Position numbers and translations under genes: made by a program
Notes under the pieces: generated by a model
The model's input: the letters and a program-made list of their open reading frames with translations, nothing else
Database searches by the model: none
Told to the model about the DNA's origin: nothing
Shown here: positions 34,179-43,867 of the stretch, one piece after another
Layout: each line of letters opens with the position of its first letter
Position numbering within the stretch: position 1 is the stretch's first letter
Assembly (NCBI GenBank): GCA_011772965.1
Contig: WVYN01000050.1
Coordinates: 69,692 to 133,691 of the forward strand
DNA from: Gammaproteobacteria bacterium
GTDB lineage: Bacteria > Pseudomonadota > Gammaproteobacteria > Eutrophobiales > Eutrophobiaceae
Reading direction: 5' to 3'
Length of the DNA: 64,000 bases

Positions 34179-35087
34179 ATGAAAAATCCGTACTTACTTC
34201 ATATGTTTAATCCAACCGAGAATGTCAGTCCGTTTGATGTCAATATGGCCTATGAAGCCGAATTTGATGGCGTCATACCTTATGATAATGTAAGCCTCGA
34301 AGATATCCATGCCATGACACAGGATACTATTTTCTCGAGAGGTCCCAACGGCGTAAAGCGCACCGGAATTTTTATCGGTGGCAGGGAATTCGGTTTGGCC
34401 ATGGATATGCTTCAGCGAGCCAAGGTTGCCATGGTCCCGCCTTTCGAAGTCTCGGTATTTGCCGACCCAAGTGGTGCGATTACGACCGCCGCCGCACTCA
34501 TTGCCTGTATCGAAGTCCAGTTAAAAAAGAAAACTGGTGACAGTCTGGAAGGCAAGAGTATCCATATCTTTGGCGGCACCGGGCCGGTAGGTGTTTGCGC
34601 TGGAATCCTGGCGGCCAACTGTGGGGCCAATGTCTTTCTGGTATCCCGCCGCGGCAAAAAAGTAGGTGATGAAGTTGCCGATGAATACAACAAGCGCTTC
34701 GGTGTCAATATGCAAGGTGAGGATTCCAGTTCTGATGATGCCATTCTTAAGCTAATGGAAACCTCTGATGTGGCAGTCGGTTCAGCAAAGGCAGGGCTTC
34801 AGATTTTATCGAAGGCACACCTGAAAGTGGCCAAAAAGCTGCAGATAGCAGCAGATGTGAATGCCGTGCCACCGCTGGGCATTGAAGGCGTGGGTGTACA
34901 TGATATAGGAAAGGTCCTCGAACACACCCCGCAGAAAGCACTGGGTATCGGGGCACTGGCCATTGGCAATGTGAAATATAAGGTCCATTACCATATGTTT
35001 GATCTGATGAAGACGACTGACAAGCCACTCTATCTGGACCATGAAAAGGCGTTTGAATCGGCAAGGGAATATGCCGCCAAGCAATGA
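34179..35087 (+). CDS. mtdB: NAD(P)-dependent methylene-H4MPT dehydrogenase
   Basis: A 302-residue dehydrogenase oxidising methylene-H4MPT to methenyl-H4MPT. It opens MKNPYLLHMFNPTENVSPFD, as MtdB proteins do, and has a Rossmann nucleotide-binding motif IHIFGGTGPVGVCAGILAAN near residue 130 followed by VFLVSRRGKK. The Arg-Arg after the second strand fits use of NADP as well as NAD. It sits 33 bases after mptG and its end overlaps the next gene by 17 bases. Confidence 0.96.
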   Translation: MKNPYLLHMFNPTENVSPFDVNMAYEAEFDGVIPYDNVSLEDIHAMTQDTIFSRGPNGVKRTGIFIGGREFGLAMDMLQRAKVAMVPPFEVSVFADPSGAITTAAALIACIEVQLKKKTGDSLEGKSIHIFGGTGPVGVCAGILAANCGANVFLVSRRGKKVGDEVADEYNKRFGVNMQGEDSSSDDAILKLMETSDVAVGSAKAGLQILSKAHLKVAKKLQIAADVNAVPPLGIEGVGVHDIGKVLEHTPQKALGIGALAIGNVKYKVHYHMFDLMKTTDKPLYLDHEKAFESAREYAAKQ

Positions 35088-36192
35088 TTGCCTGATCATT
35101 TCGCAATCCGCGCGGGCACTGGTGGAATCAGCTGCCAGCTCGGCAATCCATAGCCATACCATCGATTGTTTCGCCGACCAAGAAACAAGAGCAATCGCGG
35201 ACAGCTGGCGCATACTCAACTTTCAAGATGGGATGCTGGATTCGATGGCATTGCTCGATTTGCTTAAGGACTATGAATCAATCCCAATCAGTCATGTGGT
35301 CACCGGCAGTGGTATGGAGGGATGCAGTAAGGAAGTTTATGATTTCATTTCCCGCCGCTGGAATCTTTGTGGCAATGACTATCGAACGGTTCAGTCCTGC
35401 AAGGATCCGGTAAAGTTGCATTACACCCTGGAAAAGGCCGCCATCCCGACTCCCGCCATAGCATCAGAGAGAAAGCAAAACGGCCGCTGGAAAATCAAGA
35501 AAAGGGGGGGCAGTGGTGGCGGGCATGTCCGGGATTACGTTAATGGCAGCCTGTTGCCGGCAGGTTCATTTCTGCAAGAATCAATCACTGGTACCACCTA
35601 TTCAGTGGTCTTCCTCGGAAATGGTCAGGATGCCCGGTTGATAGGTGTAAATGAAACCTGGCAAATTAAGCCGGGCAGCGGGGATTACCGTTACGCCGGT
35701 GCAGCCACCTGTGGCGGGATGGTGCCAAAGACGTTATCTCAAGAATTGATTGATGCGATCATAATTTTGGTCCGGGAACTACGACTCAAGGGGCTTTGTG
35801 GGTTGGATATCATCGTAACCGATGCGCAGTACTGGTATGTCCTGGAACTCAATCCACGGCCTACCGCCAGTTTTGAACACTATGATGCGGGCAAACATCT
35901 TCTGCAAGCGCACATTCAGGCCTGCATGGGGCATCTGCCAAAGACCTATAACGTGGATGAGTGGCTCCGGGGCAGCCTGGTTGTGTATGCTGACCGGGCC
36001 TTCACCATGCCCGCGCTGGATTGGCCGATGTGGATCTCGGATCGCCCGCTACCAGGAACGGAAATTAACGCCGGCGAACCTGTCTGTAGCCTGAAGGCCA
36101 AGGCGGGGACACGTACAGAAATTAAAGAATTACTCGACCATCGGCAGTCAACATTTCAGCACCTACTGGAAGCAGCCCGACACGCAGCCTGA
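35071..36192 (+). CDS. ATP-grasp protein of the H4MPT cluster
   Basis: A 373-residue ATP-grasp ligase. ATP-grasp marks are the Lys-rich, Gly-rich loop [35 protein letters not shown], and the metal-binding [14 protein letters not shown]. The C-terminal part ([20 protein letters not shown]) resembles the tail of the carboxylase-like ATP-grasp family found in methylotroph H4MPT clusters. The substrate is not known; peptide-like bond formation on the cofactor side chain is plausible. The start at 35071 has AAGGGA upstream and overlaps mtdB by 17 bases; an in-frame start at 35041 is less likely. Confidence 0.85.
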   Translation: MPPSNDCLIISQSARALVESAASSAIHSHTIDCFADQETRAIADSWRILNFQDGMLDSMALLDLLKDYESIPISHVVTGSGMEGCSKEVYDFISRRWNLCGNDYRTVQSCKDPVKLHYTLEKAAIPTPAIASERKQNGRWKIKKRGGSGGGHVRDYVNGSLLPAGSFLQESITGTTYSVVFLGNGQDARLIGVNETWQIKPGSGDYRYAGAATCGGMVPKTLSQELIDAIIILVRELRLKGLCGLDIIVTDAQYWYVLELNPRPTASFEHYDAGKHLLQAHIQACMGHLPKTYNVDEWLRGSLVVYADRAFTMPALDWPMWISDRPLPGTEINAGEPVCSLKAKAGTRTEIKELLDHRQSTFQHLLEAARHAA

Positions 36193-36217
36193 AACAAGAA
36201 AAAAAAGAGAGGAAACG

Positions 36218-37201
36218 ATGCAAGAACAGAAATTACCCAGTGTTAATACGCTCACCCAGCCACTGGTTGAGTCATTAATAAGCAACGCCATTCCGCTGCG
36301 GTTGGCTGTCAGTAAACTTGAGAATGGCACCACAGTTATAGATGCCGGTATCAAGGTCGCCGGTGGTCTGGAGGCTGGTCGTCGGATTGGCGAAATCTGC
36401 ATGGGTGGCTTGGGCACTGTCAAGCTTCGCGCCTCAACCAATTTCGAAAACTGGTCCTGGCATCTGGATGTACACAGTGGCAACCCGGTCATCGCCTGTC
36501 TTGCAAGCCAATATGCGGGCTGGAGTCTCTCGCATGGGGAAGGCAAGGGGGCATTCAAGGCCCTTGGATCCGGGCCGGGCCGGGCCATGGGTAGCAAAGA
36601 AGAATTGTTTGCTGAACTCAAATACCGGGACGAGGCGGAACAGGCTTGTATCGTGATCGAGGCCGATGTACTGCCACCAGTTGAAATCGCAGACGAGATC
36701 AGCGAGCAATGTGGTCTCTCTGCCAAGCAACTGACCTTAATCATCACGCCGACTTCAAGCCTTGCAGGTTCCGTTCAGGTTGTCGCCCGGGTGCTGGAAA
36801 CTGCCCTACACAAGGTCCATGCCCTCGGATTTCATCTGGAGAACATCGTTGATGGGGCTGGAAGCGCCCCGATATGCCCGCCTTCAAAAGACTTTATGAC
36901 GGCCATGAGCCGCACCAATGACGCTATCCTGTTTGCCGGTCAAGTCCATCTGTTTGTTAATGAGGATGATGATAGTGCTGATCAACTGGCCAGGCAGTTA
37001 CCCAGCAGTGCATCGGTTGATTACGGTCAGCCCTTCGGTAATATATTCAAGAACGTGGGTTATGATTTTTACAAAATTGATCCGATGCTTTTCAGTCCTG
37101 CCAGAGTAACGGTGTCGTCATTGAAAACCGGAAACAGTTTTCATGCCGGCAAAATTGATTCAGCTCTGTTAAACAAATCATTCAGTGAAAAGTGTGGCTG
37201 A
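36218..37201 (+). CDS. mch: Methenyl-H4MPT cyclohydrolase
   Basis: A 327-residue enzyme hydrolysing methenyl-H4MPT to 5-formyl-H4MPT. Family blocks are [14 protein letters not shown] at the start, [52 protein letters not shown] and the C-terminal [20 protein letters not shown]. It has an ideal ribosome binding site, AGAGGAAACG. The gene lies 25 bases after the ATP-grasp gene, and its end overlaps the next gene by 17 bases. Confidence 0.96.
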   Translation: MQEQKLPSVNTLTQPLVESLISNAIPLRLAVSKLENGTTVIDAGIKVAGGLEAGRRIGEICMGGLGTVKLRASTNFENWSWHLDVHSGNPVIACLASQYAGWSLSHGEGKGAFKALGSGPGRAMGSKEELFAELKYRDEAEQACIVIEADVLPPVEIADEISEQCGLSAKQLTLIITPTSSLAGSVQVVARVLETALHKVHALGFHLENIVDGAGSAPICPPSKDFMTAMSRTNDAILFAGQVHLFVNEDDDSADQLARQLPSSASVDYGQPFGNIFKNVGYDFYKIDPMLFSPARVTVSSLKTGNSFHAGKIDSALLNKSFSEKCG

Positions 37202-38117
37202 TCTCGTTCCACAGATAGCCATCTTCACTGATGATCCGGGCTGGCATGGCCGCGAGCTGATCAATGCCCTGGCACAGCATGGCCTCGGTGCAAGTTATCT
37301 GTCACTGACTGAGTGTGAGTTCCGGTTTGATGATGCTGGCTTGCCGGTTCATTTGCCTGGTTTCGAAGAGTGTTACCCCATCGGAGTTTTTGTTCGTAGT
37401 GTTCCTGGGGGGACCCTGGAGCAGGTGATTCACCGACTGGATATCCTCCATGCCTTGGCACAGTCCGGTGTAACCGTTTACAACGAGCCACGTGCCATTG
37501 AGCGAACAGTTGACAAGGCCATGACCACGTTTCTCCTCAAACAGGCTGGCCTGCCGACGCCAGCCACCTGGGTTTTTGAATCCGTCGAGACGGCAGTTCA
37601 TATATATGAGAAAGAGACGACTGCCGGTCGCAGTCTGCTTATGAAACCCCTGTTTGGATCACAGGGATTGGGTATTCAGCGCCTCTCGAAAGAGACGCCC
37701 ATGCTAATTGATGAAACATTTACCGGTGTCTATTACCTGCAGTCGTTTGTCGAGAGAATACAGACCGGCTGGTCAGATATCCGTGTATTTGTGATTGCTG
37801 GGAAGGCCATTGCCGCCATGCGCCGCTCCGGCCAGCACTGGATAACCAACCGGGCCCAAGGCGCATCGTGTGAGTGCTTGCCATTGGACAGGCCGCTGTG
37901 TGATCTTGCAGAAGCGGCAGTTGACGCTGTGGCCATTGATTATGCGGGGGTCGATCTTTTGATTGATACGCAGGGTCAACTGCAGATCATTGAGATAAAC
38001 AGCATACCGGCCTGGTGGGGATTACAGTCCGTCACAGACTTTAACATCGCGGCCCAGCTGATTGATCATTTTGTCAGCAAGATCGCTCGCCGCCAGCCCC
38101 TGATATCCCAGTCCTGA
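37185..38117 (+). CDS. RimK-type ATP-grasp ligase of the H4MPT cluster
   Basis: A 310-residue ATP-grasp enzyme related to RimK and to the archaeal H4MPT:glutamate ligase MptN. It has a Lys/Gly-rich nucleotide loop ([19 protein letters not shown]), [17 protein letters not shown], and the metal site [20 protein letters not shown]. In Methylorubrum a homologue lies directly after mch, as here. It probably adds an amino acid to the cofactor side chain. The start is GTG at 37185, overlapping mch; a GTG at 37194 would also fit. The next gene starts immediately after its stop. Confidence 0.88.
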   Translation: MKSVADLVPQIAIFTDDPGWHGRELINALAQHGLGASYLSLTECEFRFDDAGLPVHLPGFEECYPIGVFVRSVPGGTLEQVIHRLDILHALAQSGVTVYNEPRAIERTVDKAMTTFLLKQAGLPTPATWVFESVETAVHIYEKETTAGRSLLMKPLFGSQGLGIQRLSKETPMLIDETFTGVYYLQSFVERIQTGWSDIRVFVIAGKAIAAMRRSGQHWITNRAQGASCECLPLDRPLCDLAEAAVDAVAIDYAGVDLLIDTQGQLQIIEINSIPAWWGLQSVTDFNIAAQLIDHFVSKIARRQPLISQS

Positions 38118-39008
38118 ATGAGCCGCATATTGTCACCAAGCCAGACTGACCTGGAAGAGCTCGTGCTGGCAAGTTTTAGTCAGGAGGTTAACGCCCTCAA
38201 GCCCGGTAATGTCAGTCGCTACTCGGATGGTCACGAGATGACGGTGCAGGATTTCATGAGCAGCGCCGAGCAGGTATCACCGCTATTGTGCAATCGCACA
38301 TTAAGCCTGGGCGAACGGGTCCTGCTGTCGGTCGAAAAGACCATTGCTGCAGTGAACTGCAATACCAATCTCGGCATGATCCTCCTGTTTGCCCCGATAG
38401 TTATGGCAGCGGAGCAGGCCAGTGGTGATAACAATACCAATAGCAGGGAGAAGCTCGAAATTGTGCTTAAAAATTCGACATTAAATGATGCACAAATGAT
38501 TTTCGAGGCGATTCGAAAAGCGAATCCCGGAGGGCTTGGACATAGCGATCAATTTGACGTACATTTAGATCCGCAATGCAGCCTGCTGGCGGCCATGGAA
38601 GCAGCAAAAGAACGGGATAACATTGCGAAACAGTATGTTACATCGTTTAGTGATATCTTTACATTAGGTCTTGATTCTTTGAGGGGATTCACTGAGCGAT
38701 GGAATGGTGTAGAATGGGCTATTGTTGCTTGTTATCTGAATTTCCTGTCGACACAGACAGATTCTCATATCGGTCGCAAGTTCGGTAACAAGCTGGCAGA
38801 GCAGGTCAAGACCCGTGCAAAAAAGGTGTTTGACCTGTTCAAAAATAATAAGAATCCAGAGGATGCCTTTCCCATCTTGCTGGAATTTGACAGGGAACTA
38901 AAAAGCGAAAATATCAATCCAGGCACCACTGCGGATCTGACCGCTGCTAGTATTCTGGTTTTTATGTTGGGTGAAAAGTTTGCAGGGGGACAATTGAATG
39001 TTGTCTGA
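38118..39008 (+). CDS. CitG/MdcB-family triphosphoribosyl transferase-like protein
   Basis: A 296-residue protein resembling triphosphoribosyl-dephospho-CoA synthases. Diagnostic segments are VNALKPGNVSRYSDGHEMTV near the start, NCNTNLGMILLFAPI around residue 90 and AIRKANPGGLGHSDQFDVH around residue 140. Homologues sit in H4MPT clusters between the mch-adjacent ligase and fae, and probably transfer a phosphoribosyl unit during cofactor synthesis; the exact step is unproven. There is no gap to the upstream gene, and fae follows after 115 bases. Confidence 0.87.
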   Translation: MSRILSPSQTDLEELVLASFSQEVNALKPGNVSRYSDGHEMTVQDFMSSAEQVSPLLCNRTLSLGERVLLSVEKTIAAVNCNTNLGMILLFAPIVMAAEQASGDNNTNSREKLEIVLKNSTLNDAQMIFEAIRKANPGGLGHSDQFDVHLDPQCSLLAAMEAAKERDNIAKQYVTSFSDIFTLGLDSLRGFTERWNGVEWAIVACYLNFLSTQTDSHIGRKFGNKLAEQVKTRAKKVFDLFKNNKNPEDAFPILLEFDRELKSENINPGTTADLTAASILVFMLGEKFAGGQLNVV

Positions 39009-39123
39009 CTGACAAAGGTAGTAAGGGGTTAACCTTAATAAATTTACTTTCAAAAAACAAAGGAAAGCAGCAATGTCAATTTTGAGCAAAATATTTGGCT
39101 TTCTAACTGGAGGAGACAATAAG

Positions 39124-39636
39124 ATGGCAGTCATAGATAGAGTATTAGTTGGTGAATCTTTAGTTGGTGATGGTAACGAGGTTGCCCACATCGATTTGAT
39201 TATGGGTCCCCGTGGCAGTGCGGCCGAAGCAGCATTCTGTAATGCGCTGACGAACAACAAGGATGGATTCAGCACATTGCTGGCTGTTGTTGCACCAAAC
39301 CTCGCCTGTAAGCCAAGTACCATTATGTTTAACAAAGTAACCATCAAGGGGGCTAGTCAGGCAGTCCAGATGTTTGGTCCTGCCCAGCGTGCAGTTGCCA
39401 TGGCTGTGATGGATTGTGTTGAAGACGGTACCATCCCTGCCAATGAAGCCGATGATATTTTCATTTGTGTTGGCGTGTTTATTCACTGGCTGGCGGCAGA
39501 TAACGACAAAATCCAGGACTACAACTATCAGGCAGTCAAGGAATCTATCAAGCGTGCAGTTGCTCGTGAGCCTAAGGCGGCTGAAGTGGTTGCCAAAAAG
39601 GGTGCAGCAGATCATCCTTTCCAGGCTCATTCATAA
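39124..39636 (+). CDS. fae: Formaldehyde-activating enzyme
   Basis: A 170-residue enzyme condensing formaldehyde with H4MPT to methylene-H4MPT, the entry step of the pathway. The start [20 protein letters not shown] is followed by the conserved catalytic His (H22, [11 protein letters not shown]), and later [23 protein letters not shown] 39124 is chosen because GGAGGAGA lies ideally upstream and the length equals the family norm. An in-frame ATG at 39073, with its own AAAGGAAAG, would add 17 residues. A strong terminator follows. Confidence 0.97.
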   Translation: MAVIDRVLVGESLVGDGNEVAHIDLIMGPRGSAAEAAFCNALTNNKDGFSTLLAVVAPNLACKPSTIMFNKVTIKGASQAVQMFGPAQRAVAMAVMDCVEDGTIPANEADDIFICVGVFIHWLAADNDKIQDYNYQAVKESIKRAVAREPKAAEVVAKKGAADHPFQAHS

Positions 39637-39691
39637 TAAAAAGAAGCTATATGCGGTCAGGCTGAATTCATATTCGGCCTTTGCTACAACA

Positions 39692-39718
39692 ATGCCCCGC
39701 TCTGCGGGGCATTTTTTA
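39692..39718 (+). terminator. Rho-independent terminator after fae
   Basis: ATGCCCCGC, loop TCT, GCGGGGCAT, then TTTTTAT. It ends the mptG-to-fae run; the convergent HisA-like gene ends inside it (stop at 39716). Confidence 0.93.
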
Positions 39719-40411
39719 TGCTTCTTGCAAGGTAATCAGGTCTTGTTCTGTAACTTCTCCGCGGTGTAATGCCGTAGCCAGCAATACACCGCTGACTCCA
39801 TAGTGTTTCAACTCTAGAAGTTCAGATAACTTATGAATGCCGCCGGCAATAAATACGTTATGATCCCGGTAAGTTGAGAGGAAATTATTCAGTAATTTCC
39901 TGTCATAGCCACTTCCCGTCCCGACCCGGTCAAGATTCATTAATATGATGTTTTCCGGCCATTCCCGTGTCGATTCCAGTAGTGAGGTATTACCCAGCAG
40001 TCGTTTGTCCCTGAAATCCAGTGACAACACTATATCGTTATGCTCTTTTCTAATATCAGCCAGCTCCATCATGGTGATATTCGTTTCGCTGCCTATGATA
40101 GGAACAAGATTTGTCATACTGGGTGATGTCCCGAATATGTTCGCTCCGGCATCTAGCCAGAAAATATACCGGGGATATTTTGTTATCAGTTTTTTGATCA
40201 CCGCGACATTGTTTCCCTTGTTCATGATCGCATTGAGATCGGCAATATAGAATATCTCAAAAGGGTAAAGTCCCAGAAAGCCCTGTAGAATATTGTCTGG
40301 TTGGGAACAATGACTGAGGCTGGAAGTGATGGGTTGATAAGCGTTACGTTGGCCACGGATAGCGTGGACAACCTTTCCATCGAGAATATCAATGACCGGT
40401 ATAATTCGCAT
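39716..40411 (-). CDS. HisA-like TIM-barrel protein of the methylotrophy cluster
   Basis: A 231-residue protein with the HisA/HisF fold: MRIIPVIDILDGKVVHAIRG at the start, a central DLNAIMNKGNN, and the C-terminal phosphate-binding signature FIAGGIHKLSELLELKHYGV. HisA-like paralogues are found in H4MPT gene clusters of methylotrophs, where they are suspected of acting on a phosphoribosyl or related intermediate in cofactor synthesis. No other his gene is nearby. The ATG at 40409-40411 gives the family N-terminus with AAGAGA upstream; a longer frame to 40474 would overlap the divergent mfnD-like gene. Confidence 0.82.
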   Translation of the reverse strand: MRIIPVIDILDGKVVHAIRGQRNAYQPITSSLSHCSQPDNILQGFLGLYPFEIFYIADLNAIMNKGNNVAVIKKLITKYPRYIFWLDAGANIFGTSPSMTNLVPIIGSETNITMMELADIRKEHNDIVLSLDFRDKRLLGNTSLLESTREWPENIILMNLDRVGTGSGYDRKLLNNFLSTYRDHNVFIAGGIHKLSELLELKHYGVSGVLLATALHRGEVTEQDLITLQEA

Positions 40412-40466
40412 TTCTCTTGTGATTTTTTTATTCAGTAAACCACGATTGTGAAACCTGGGTAAGTGC

Positions 40467-41438
40467 ATGCGCATTTTCGTTTATGAGTTTATCACGGGGG
40501 GTGGTTTGCTGGATAAACCGCTGCCATTTTCCCTGTTGAAGGAAGGTCATATGATGCTGACCAGTCTGCTAAAAGATCTCATTGATAGCGGTTATAAGGA
40601 CATTATTTGCATGCAGGATGACAGGGTAGAACGGCCAGACCTGGATATTGAATTTCTCCCAGCTGGCCCGAATCATGAGAAGAAACGAGTTACATGTTTA
40701 GCTGACGCTGATGCTGTCTGGATCATCGCACCGGAAACCGCTGGTATTCTGCAAAGATTGGTACAGGAAGCCTGTCATTACGATTGCCTGTTATTGGGCA
40801 GCACGGCCGAGGCCATACGACTGGCCAGCAGCAAGCATGAAACACTGGGCCGCTTGATTACTCACGGAATTCCCTGCGTGCCCGAGTTACACGATATTAA
40901 TCCCTGGCCGCAACTGGGTTGTGTGATCAAACCTGATGATGGTGTGGGTGGGGAAGGGTGTCTCTGGTTCAGGGAGGCCAATGAATTGCAGGATTATTTT
41001 GCGGAACAGGACAGGCAGTCATGCATGATTCAGCCCTACACAGCCGGTGTGCCAGCCAGCCTCTCTCTATTATGCCTGGAAGGTAACTGCCGGATCCTGT
41101 CTTGCAACCGCCAGTTATTCGAATTCAGTGAGGGTCGCGGTCAATTCAGAGGGGTTATCGTTAATGAACTGGCTCAGCGAAGGCCTGAGTTGGAAGATCT
41201 TTCTATCAAATTAGTAAAGACTTTCAAGGGCTTGCGAGGTTATATCGGCGTGGACCTGATCCTTACAGACAACGGCCCCCGGGTACTGGAGATCAATCCG
41301 AGGCTGACCACAGCTTATGCTGGTCTGCGGCAATCCCTTGAAATCAACCCGGCCAGGTTGATCATCAATGCGTTTCGCTCCGGGAGATTACCTGATACCG
41401 GGACCTTATCATGTCAAGTGGTACCCATCAGGCTATAA
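40467..41438 (+). CDS. mfnD: ATP-grasp ligase, MfnD-like (tyramine-glutamate ligase family)
   Basis: A 323-residue ATP-grasp enzyme beginning MRIFVYEFITGGGLLDKPLP, a start seen in the MfnD group that couples glutamate to tyramine in methanofuran synthesis. The nucleotide loop CVIKPDDGVGGEGCLWF and the metal-site block GVDLILTDNGPRVLEINPRL, followed by TTAYAGL, are clear. Bacterial methylofuran contains a tyrosine-type unit and polyglutamate, so the exact substrate may differ from the archaeal one. It starts the methylofuran gene run and is divergent from the HisA-like gene. Confidence 0.82.
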   Translation: MRIFVYEFITGGGLLDKPLPFSLLKEGHMMLTSLLKDLIDSGYKDIICMQDDRVERPDLDIEFLPAGPNHEKKRVTCLADADAVWIIAPETAGILQRLVQEACHYDCLLLGSTAEAIRLASSKHETLGRLITHGIPCVPELHDINPWPQLGCVIKPDDGVGGEGCLWFREANELQDYFAEQDRQSCMIQPYTAGVPASLSLLCLEGNCRILSCNRQLFEFSEGRGQFRGVIVNELAQRRPELEDLSIKLVKTFKGLRGYIGVDLILTDNGPRVLEINPRLTTAYAGLRQSLEINPARLIINAFRSGRLPDTGTLSCQVVPIRL

Positions 41439-41444
41439 TGGCGC

Positions 41445-42482
41445 ATGGTTGAGGATAGATTTATTGGCTGGGATATAGGGGGAGCTCATCTCAAGATGGC
41501 CGAGATCGGTCCTGCTGGTGAAATCATCAGCGTGCATCAGAGCTGTACCCCATTATGGCAGGGGATTGAGAGTCTTGGTCTGGCACTGGCCGATATAAAC
41601 AAACGTGTATCTGGAAAAACACGGACACATTCATTTACGACAACGGCTGAACTGGTGGATATCTTTCCGGATCGGCGAAATGGATTAAAACAGCTCACCA
41701 GCCTAGTCTCATCATTGTATGGCGAGGTACGGACACAGTTTTATGCCGGCCAGACCGGCTGGATACCGTGCGAACAGACGGGCCGCTATTATCAACAAAT
41801 TGCATCAGCCAACTGGCATGCGACTGCAAGTTTTCTTGCCCGGGTAATCGAGGAAGGCATTCTGGTTGATATTGGCAGTACCACCACAGATATTATTCCG
41901 TTCAGGGAGCAAAGTTTACTCAATTATGGTTATACCGATTTTGAACGACTTGCCGCCAATGAGTTGATTTATTCTGGCGTAGTGCGCACGCCGATCATGG
42001 CACTTACCGACAGGGTAATATTGTCAGGAAAATCACACCCGTTGGTCGCTGAATTATTTGCTACCACGGCAGATGTTTACCGTCTTACCGATGAGTTGCG
42101 CGAACAGGATGATATGCAGCCGACTGCAGATGGTGCGGCCAAGACCCGTAATGCCAGTGCCCGCCGTCTTGCACGCATGGCAGGTTCTGACCTTGAAGAC
42201 ATAGGCGAAGCAGTGTGTATGGAAATGGCAGATAACCTGGCGCACAGACAGTTACGACGGATTAAACGAGCTGTTGATAAGATTTCAGGTAGATCCGGAA
42301 TCAGTAAAAACCTGATTGGTGCCGGTAGCGGGAAATTTCTTGTTGCCAAACTGGCAAAGGAGTGTGGTATTAATTATATTAACTTTACTGATTTACTTGA
42401 GGCAAGGGAAGATATCAAGCCCGGAATTTCCCAATCGGCCACGGCAGTTGCAGTAGCACAGCTTGCGAGGTTGTCGACTTGA
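41445..42482 (+). CDS. mfnF: MfnF-like H4MPT/methylofuran pathway protein (hydantoinase A-fold family)
   Basis: A 345-residue protein of the family often labelled H4MPT-linked C1 transfer pathway protein, whose archaeal member MfnF joins the furan unit to the tyramine-glutamate unit in methanofuran synthesis. Actin-like phosphate-binding motifs: RFIGWDIGGAHLKMAE at the start, HSFTTTAELVDIFPDRR, ILVDIGSTTTDIIPF, and the C-terminal IGAGSGKFLVAKLAKECG. It lies 6 bases after the mfnD-like gene and overlaps the pabB start by 4 bases. Confidence 0.85.
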   Translation: MVEDRFIGWDIGGAHLKMAEIGPAGEIISVHQSCTPLWQGIESLGLALADINKRVSGKTRTHSFTTTAELVDIFPDRRNGLKQLTSLVSSLYGEVRTQFYAGQTGWIPCEQTGRYYQQIASANWHATASFLARVIEEGILVDIGSTTTDIIPFREQSLLNYGYTDFERLAANELIYSGVVRTPIMALTDRVILSGKSHPLVAELFATTADVYRLTDELREQDDMQPTADGAAKTRNASARRLARMAGSDLEDIGEAVCMEMADNLAHRQLRRIKRAVDKISGRSGISKNLIGAGSGKFLVAKLAKECGINYINFTDLLEAREDIKPGISQSATAVAVAQLARLST

Positions 42483-43867
42483 GTGTCAAGTTAACCGAAT
42501 TACCCTATCACCGGGATACATCACAGCTTTTTACGCTGATTGCTCATGAACCCTGGAGTATTTTCCTTGATAGTGGCTTTCCGAACATTGATCTCGGCCG
42601 TTACGATATCTTGGCATGCCGCCCATTCATAACATTGACCACACGTGGTAGGCTAACCACGATTACTGATCCTCAAGGCAAAGAGGAACAATCGAGTGTT
42701 GATCCCTTTGCGCTGGTAAAGGAATACCTGGGATCAAAAGAAGAAAATTTTACCGGCTTGCCCTTTTGTGGTGGGGCACTGGGTTATTTCGCCTATGATC
42801 TCGGCAGGCGCATTGAGTCCCTACCCGTGATTACCACTGATGACCTGCCCTTACCGGACATGGCAATCGGGATTTATGACTGGGCGGTGGTCGTCGATCA
42901 TCACCAGCGACGTAGCTGGCTCGTGGGTAATTGCCGTGATACTCGAACCATTGAACAATGGCAGGAACTGGTTCAGATTTTTAATACACCTGTAAAAAAA
43001 CAAACACCGTACTTTACACCGCGTACAGAGATTTCATCCAACCTTGACAAGCCCGCTTACGAAAAAGCATTTTGTAAAATAAAACATTACATTCATGAAG
43101 GTGATTGTTATCAGGTAAACCTGGCGCAGCGTTTCATGATAGAGGTCAGTGGTTCGCACTGGGATGCCTATATCCGTCTGCGTTCGCTTAATCCAGCACC
43201 GTTTGCCGCCTATATGCATACTCCTGATGGCGCTGTATTGAGTTCATCGCCTGAACGTTTTTTGAAAGTAACGGGTGGTTTGGTTGAAACCAGGCCTATC
43301 AAGGGTACCCGTCGTCGCTCGTCCTATGCCTATGAAGACAAGGCCCTGGCGGTTGAGCTCCTGGAGAGCGAAAAGGACAGGGCTGAGAATGTCATGATTG
43401 TGGATCTACTTCGCAATGACCTTGGAAAAAATTGTATTAATGGCACAGTTTCTGTACCAAAATTATTTGCACTTGAAAGCTATGCAACCGTTCATCATCT
43501 TGTCAGTATGGTAACGGGTCAGTTGAAACCGGATCGCCACGCAGTGGATTTACTGCGTGGGTGTTTTCCCGGCGGCTCGATTACCGGTGCCCCAAAACTG
43601 AGGTCGATGGAAATCATTGAAGAACTGGAACCTCATCGCCGTACCGTATATTGCGGCTCCATGGGATATATTGGGTTTGATGGCAATATGGACTGCAATA
43701 TTGCCATACGTACTCTGGTGCATCACCAGGATAAGATGTATTGCTGGGCAGGAGGAGGCATAGTCAATGATTCAGTAATGGAATCTGAATATCAGGAATG
43801 CTATGACAAGGCGGCCCCGCTGTTGAAATTGTTGGAAAAAAAACAAATAAAAGACATGGCCAGTTGA
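42479..43867 (+). CDS. pabB: Aminodeoxychorismate synthase component I
   Basis: A 462-residue chorismate-using enzyme that forms aminodeoxychorismate on the way to p-aminobenzoate. The motif ETRPIKGTRRR carries the Lys typical of PabB, where anthranilate synthase has Ala. Other family blocks are VMIVDLLRNDLGK, FPGGSITGAPKLRSMEIIEE and WAGGGIVNDSVMESEYQEC. The start appears to be TTG at 42479, overlapping the mfnF-like stop. Placement within cofactor genes suggests the p-aminobenzoate is meant for mptG and the pterin cofactor. No pabA or pabC is adjacent. Confidence 0.93.
   Translation: MSVKLTELPYHRDTSQLFTLIAHEPWSIFLDSGFPNIDLGRYDILACRPFITLTTRGRLTTITDPQGKEEQSSVDPFALVKEYLGSKEENFTGLPFCGGALGYFAYDLGRRIESLPVITTDDLPLPDMAIGIYDWAVVVDHHQRRSWLVGNCRDTRTIEQWQELVQIFNTPVKKQTPYFTPRTEISSNLDKPAYEKAFCKIKHYIHEGDCYQVNLAQRFMIEVSGSHWDAYIRLRSLNPAPFAAYMHTPDGAVLSSSPERFLKVTGGLVETRPIKGTRRRSSYAYEDKALAVELLESEKDRAENVMIVDLLRNDLGKNCINGTVSVPKLFALESYATVHHLVSMVTGQLKPDRHAVDLLRGCFPGGSITGAPKLRSMEIIEELEPHRRTVYCGSMGYIGFDGNMDCNIAIRTLVHHQDKMYCWAGGGIVNDSVMESEYQECYDKAAPLLKLLEKKQIKDMAS

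Noticed and set aside
37185-38117. Ribosomal protein S6 modification enzyme RimK proper
   Set aside because: It shares the ATP-grasp fold, but its place between mch and the CitG-like gene points to cofactor synthesis.
40412-40474. N-terminal extension of the HisA-like protein
   Set aside because: It overlaps the start of the divergent mfnD-like gene and precedes the normal family start MRIIPVIDILDG, which has its own ribosome binding site.
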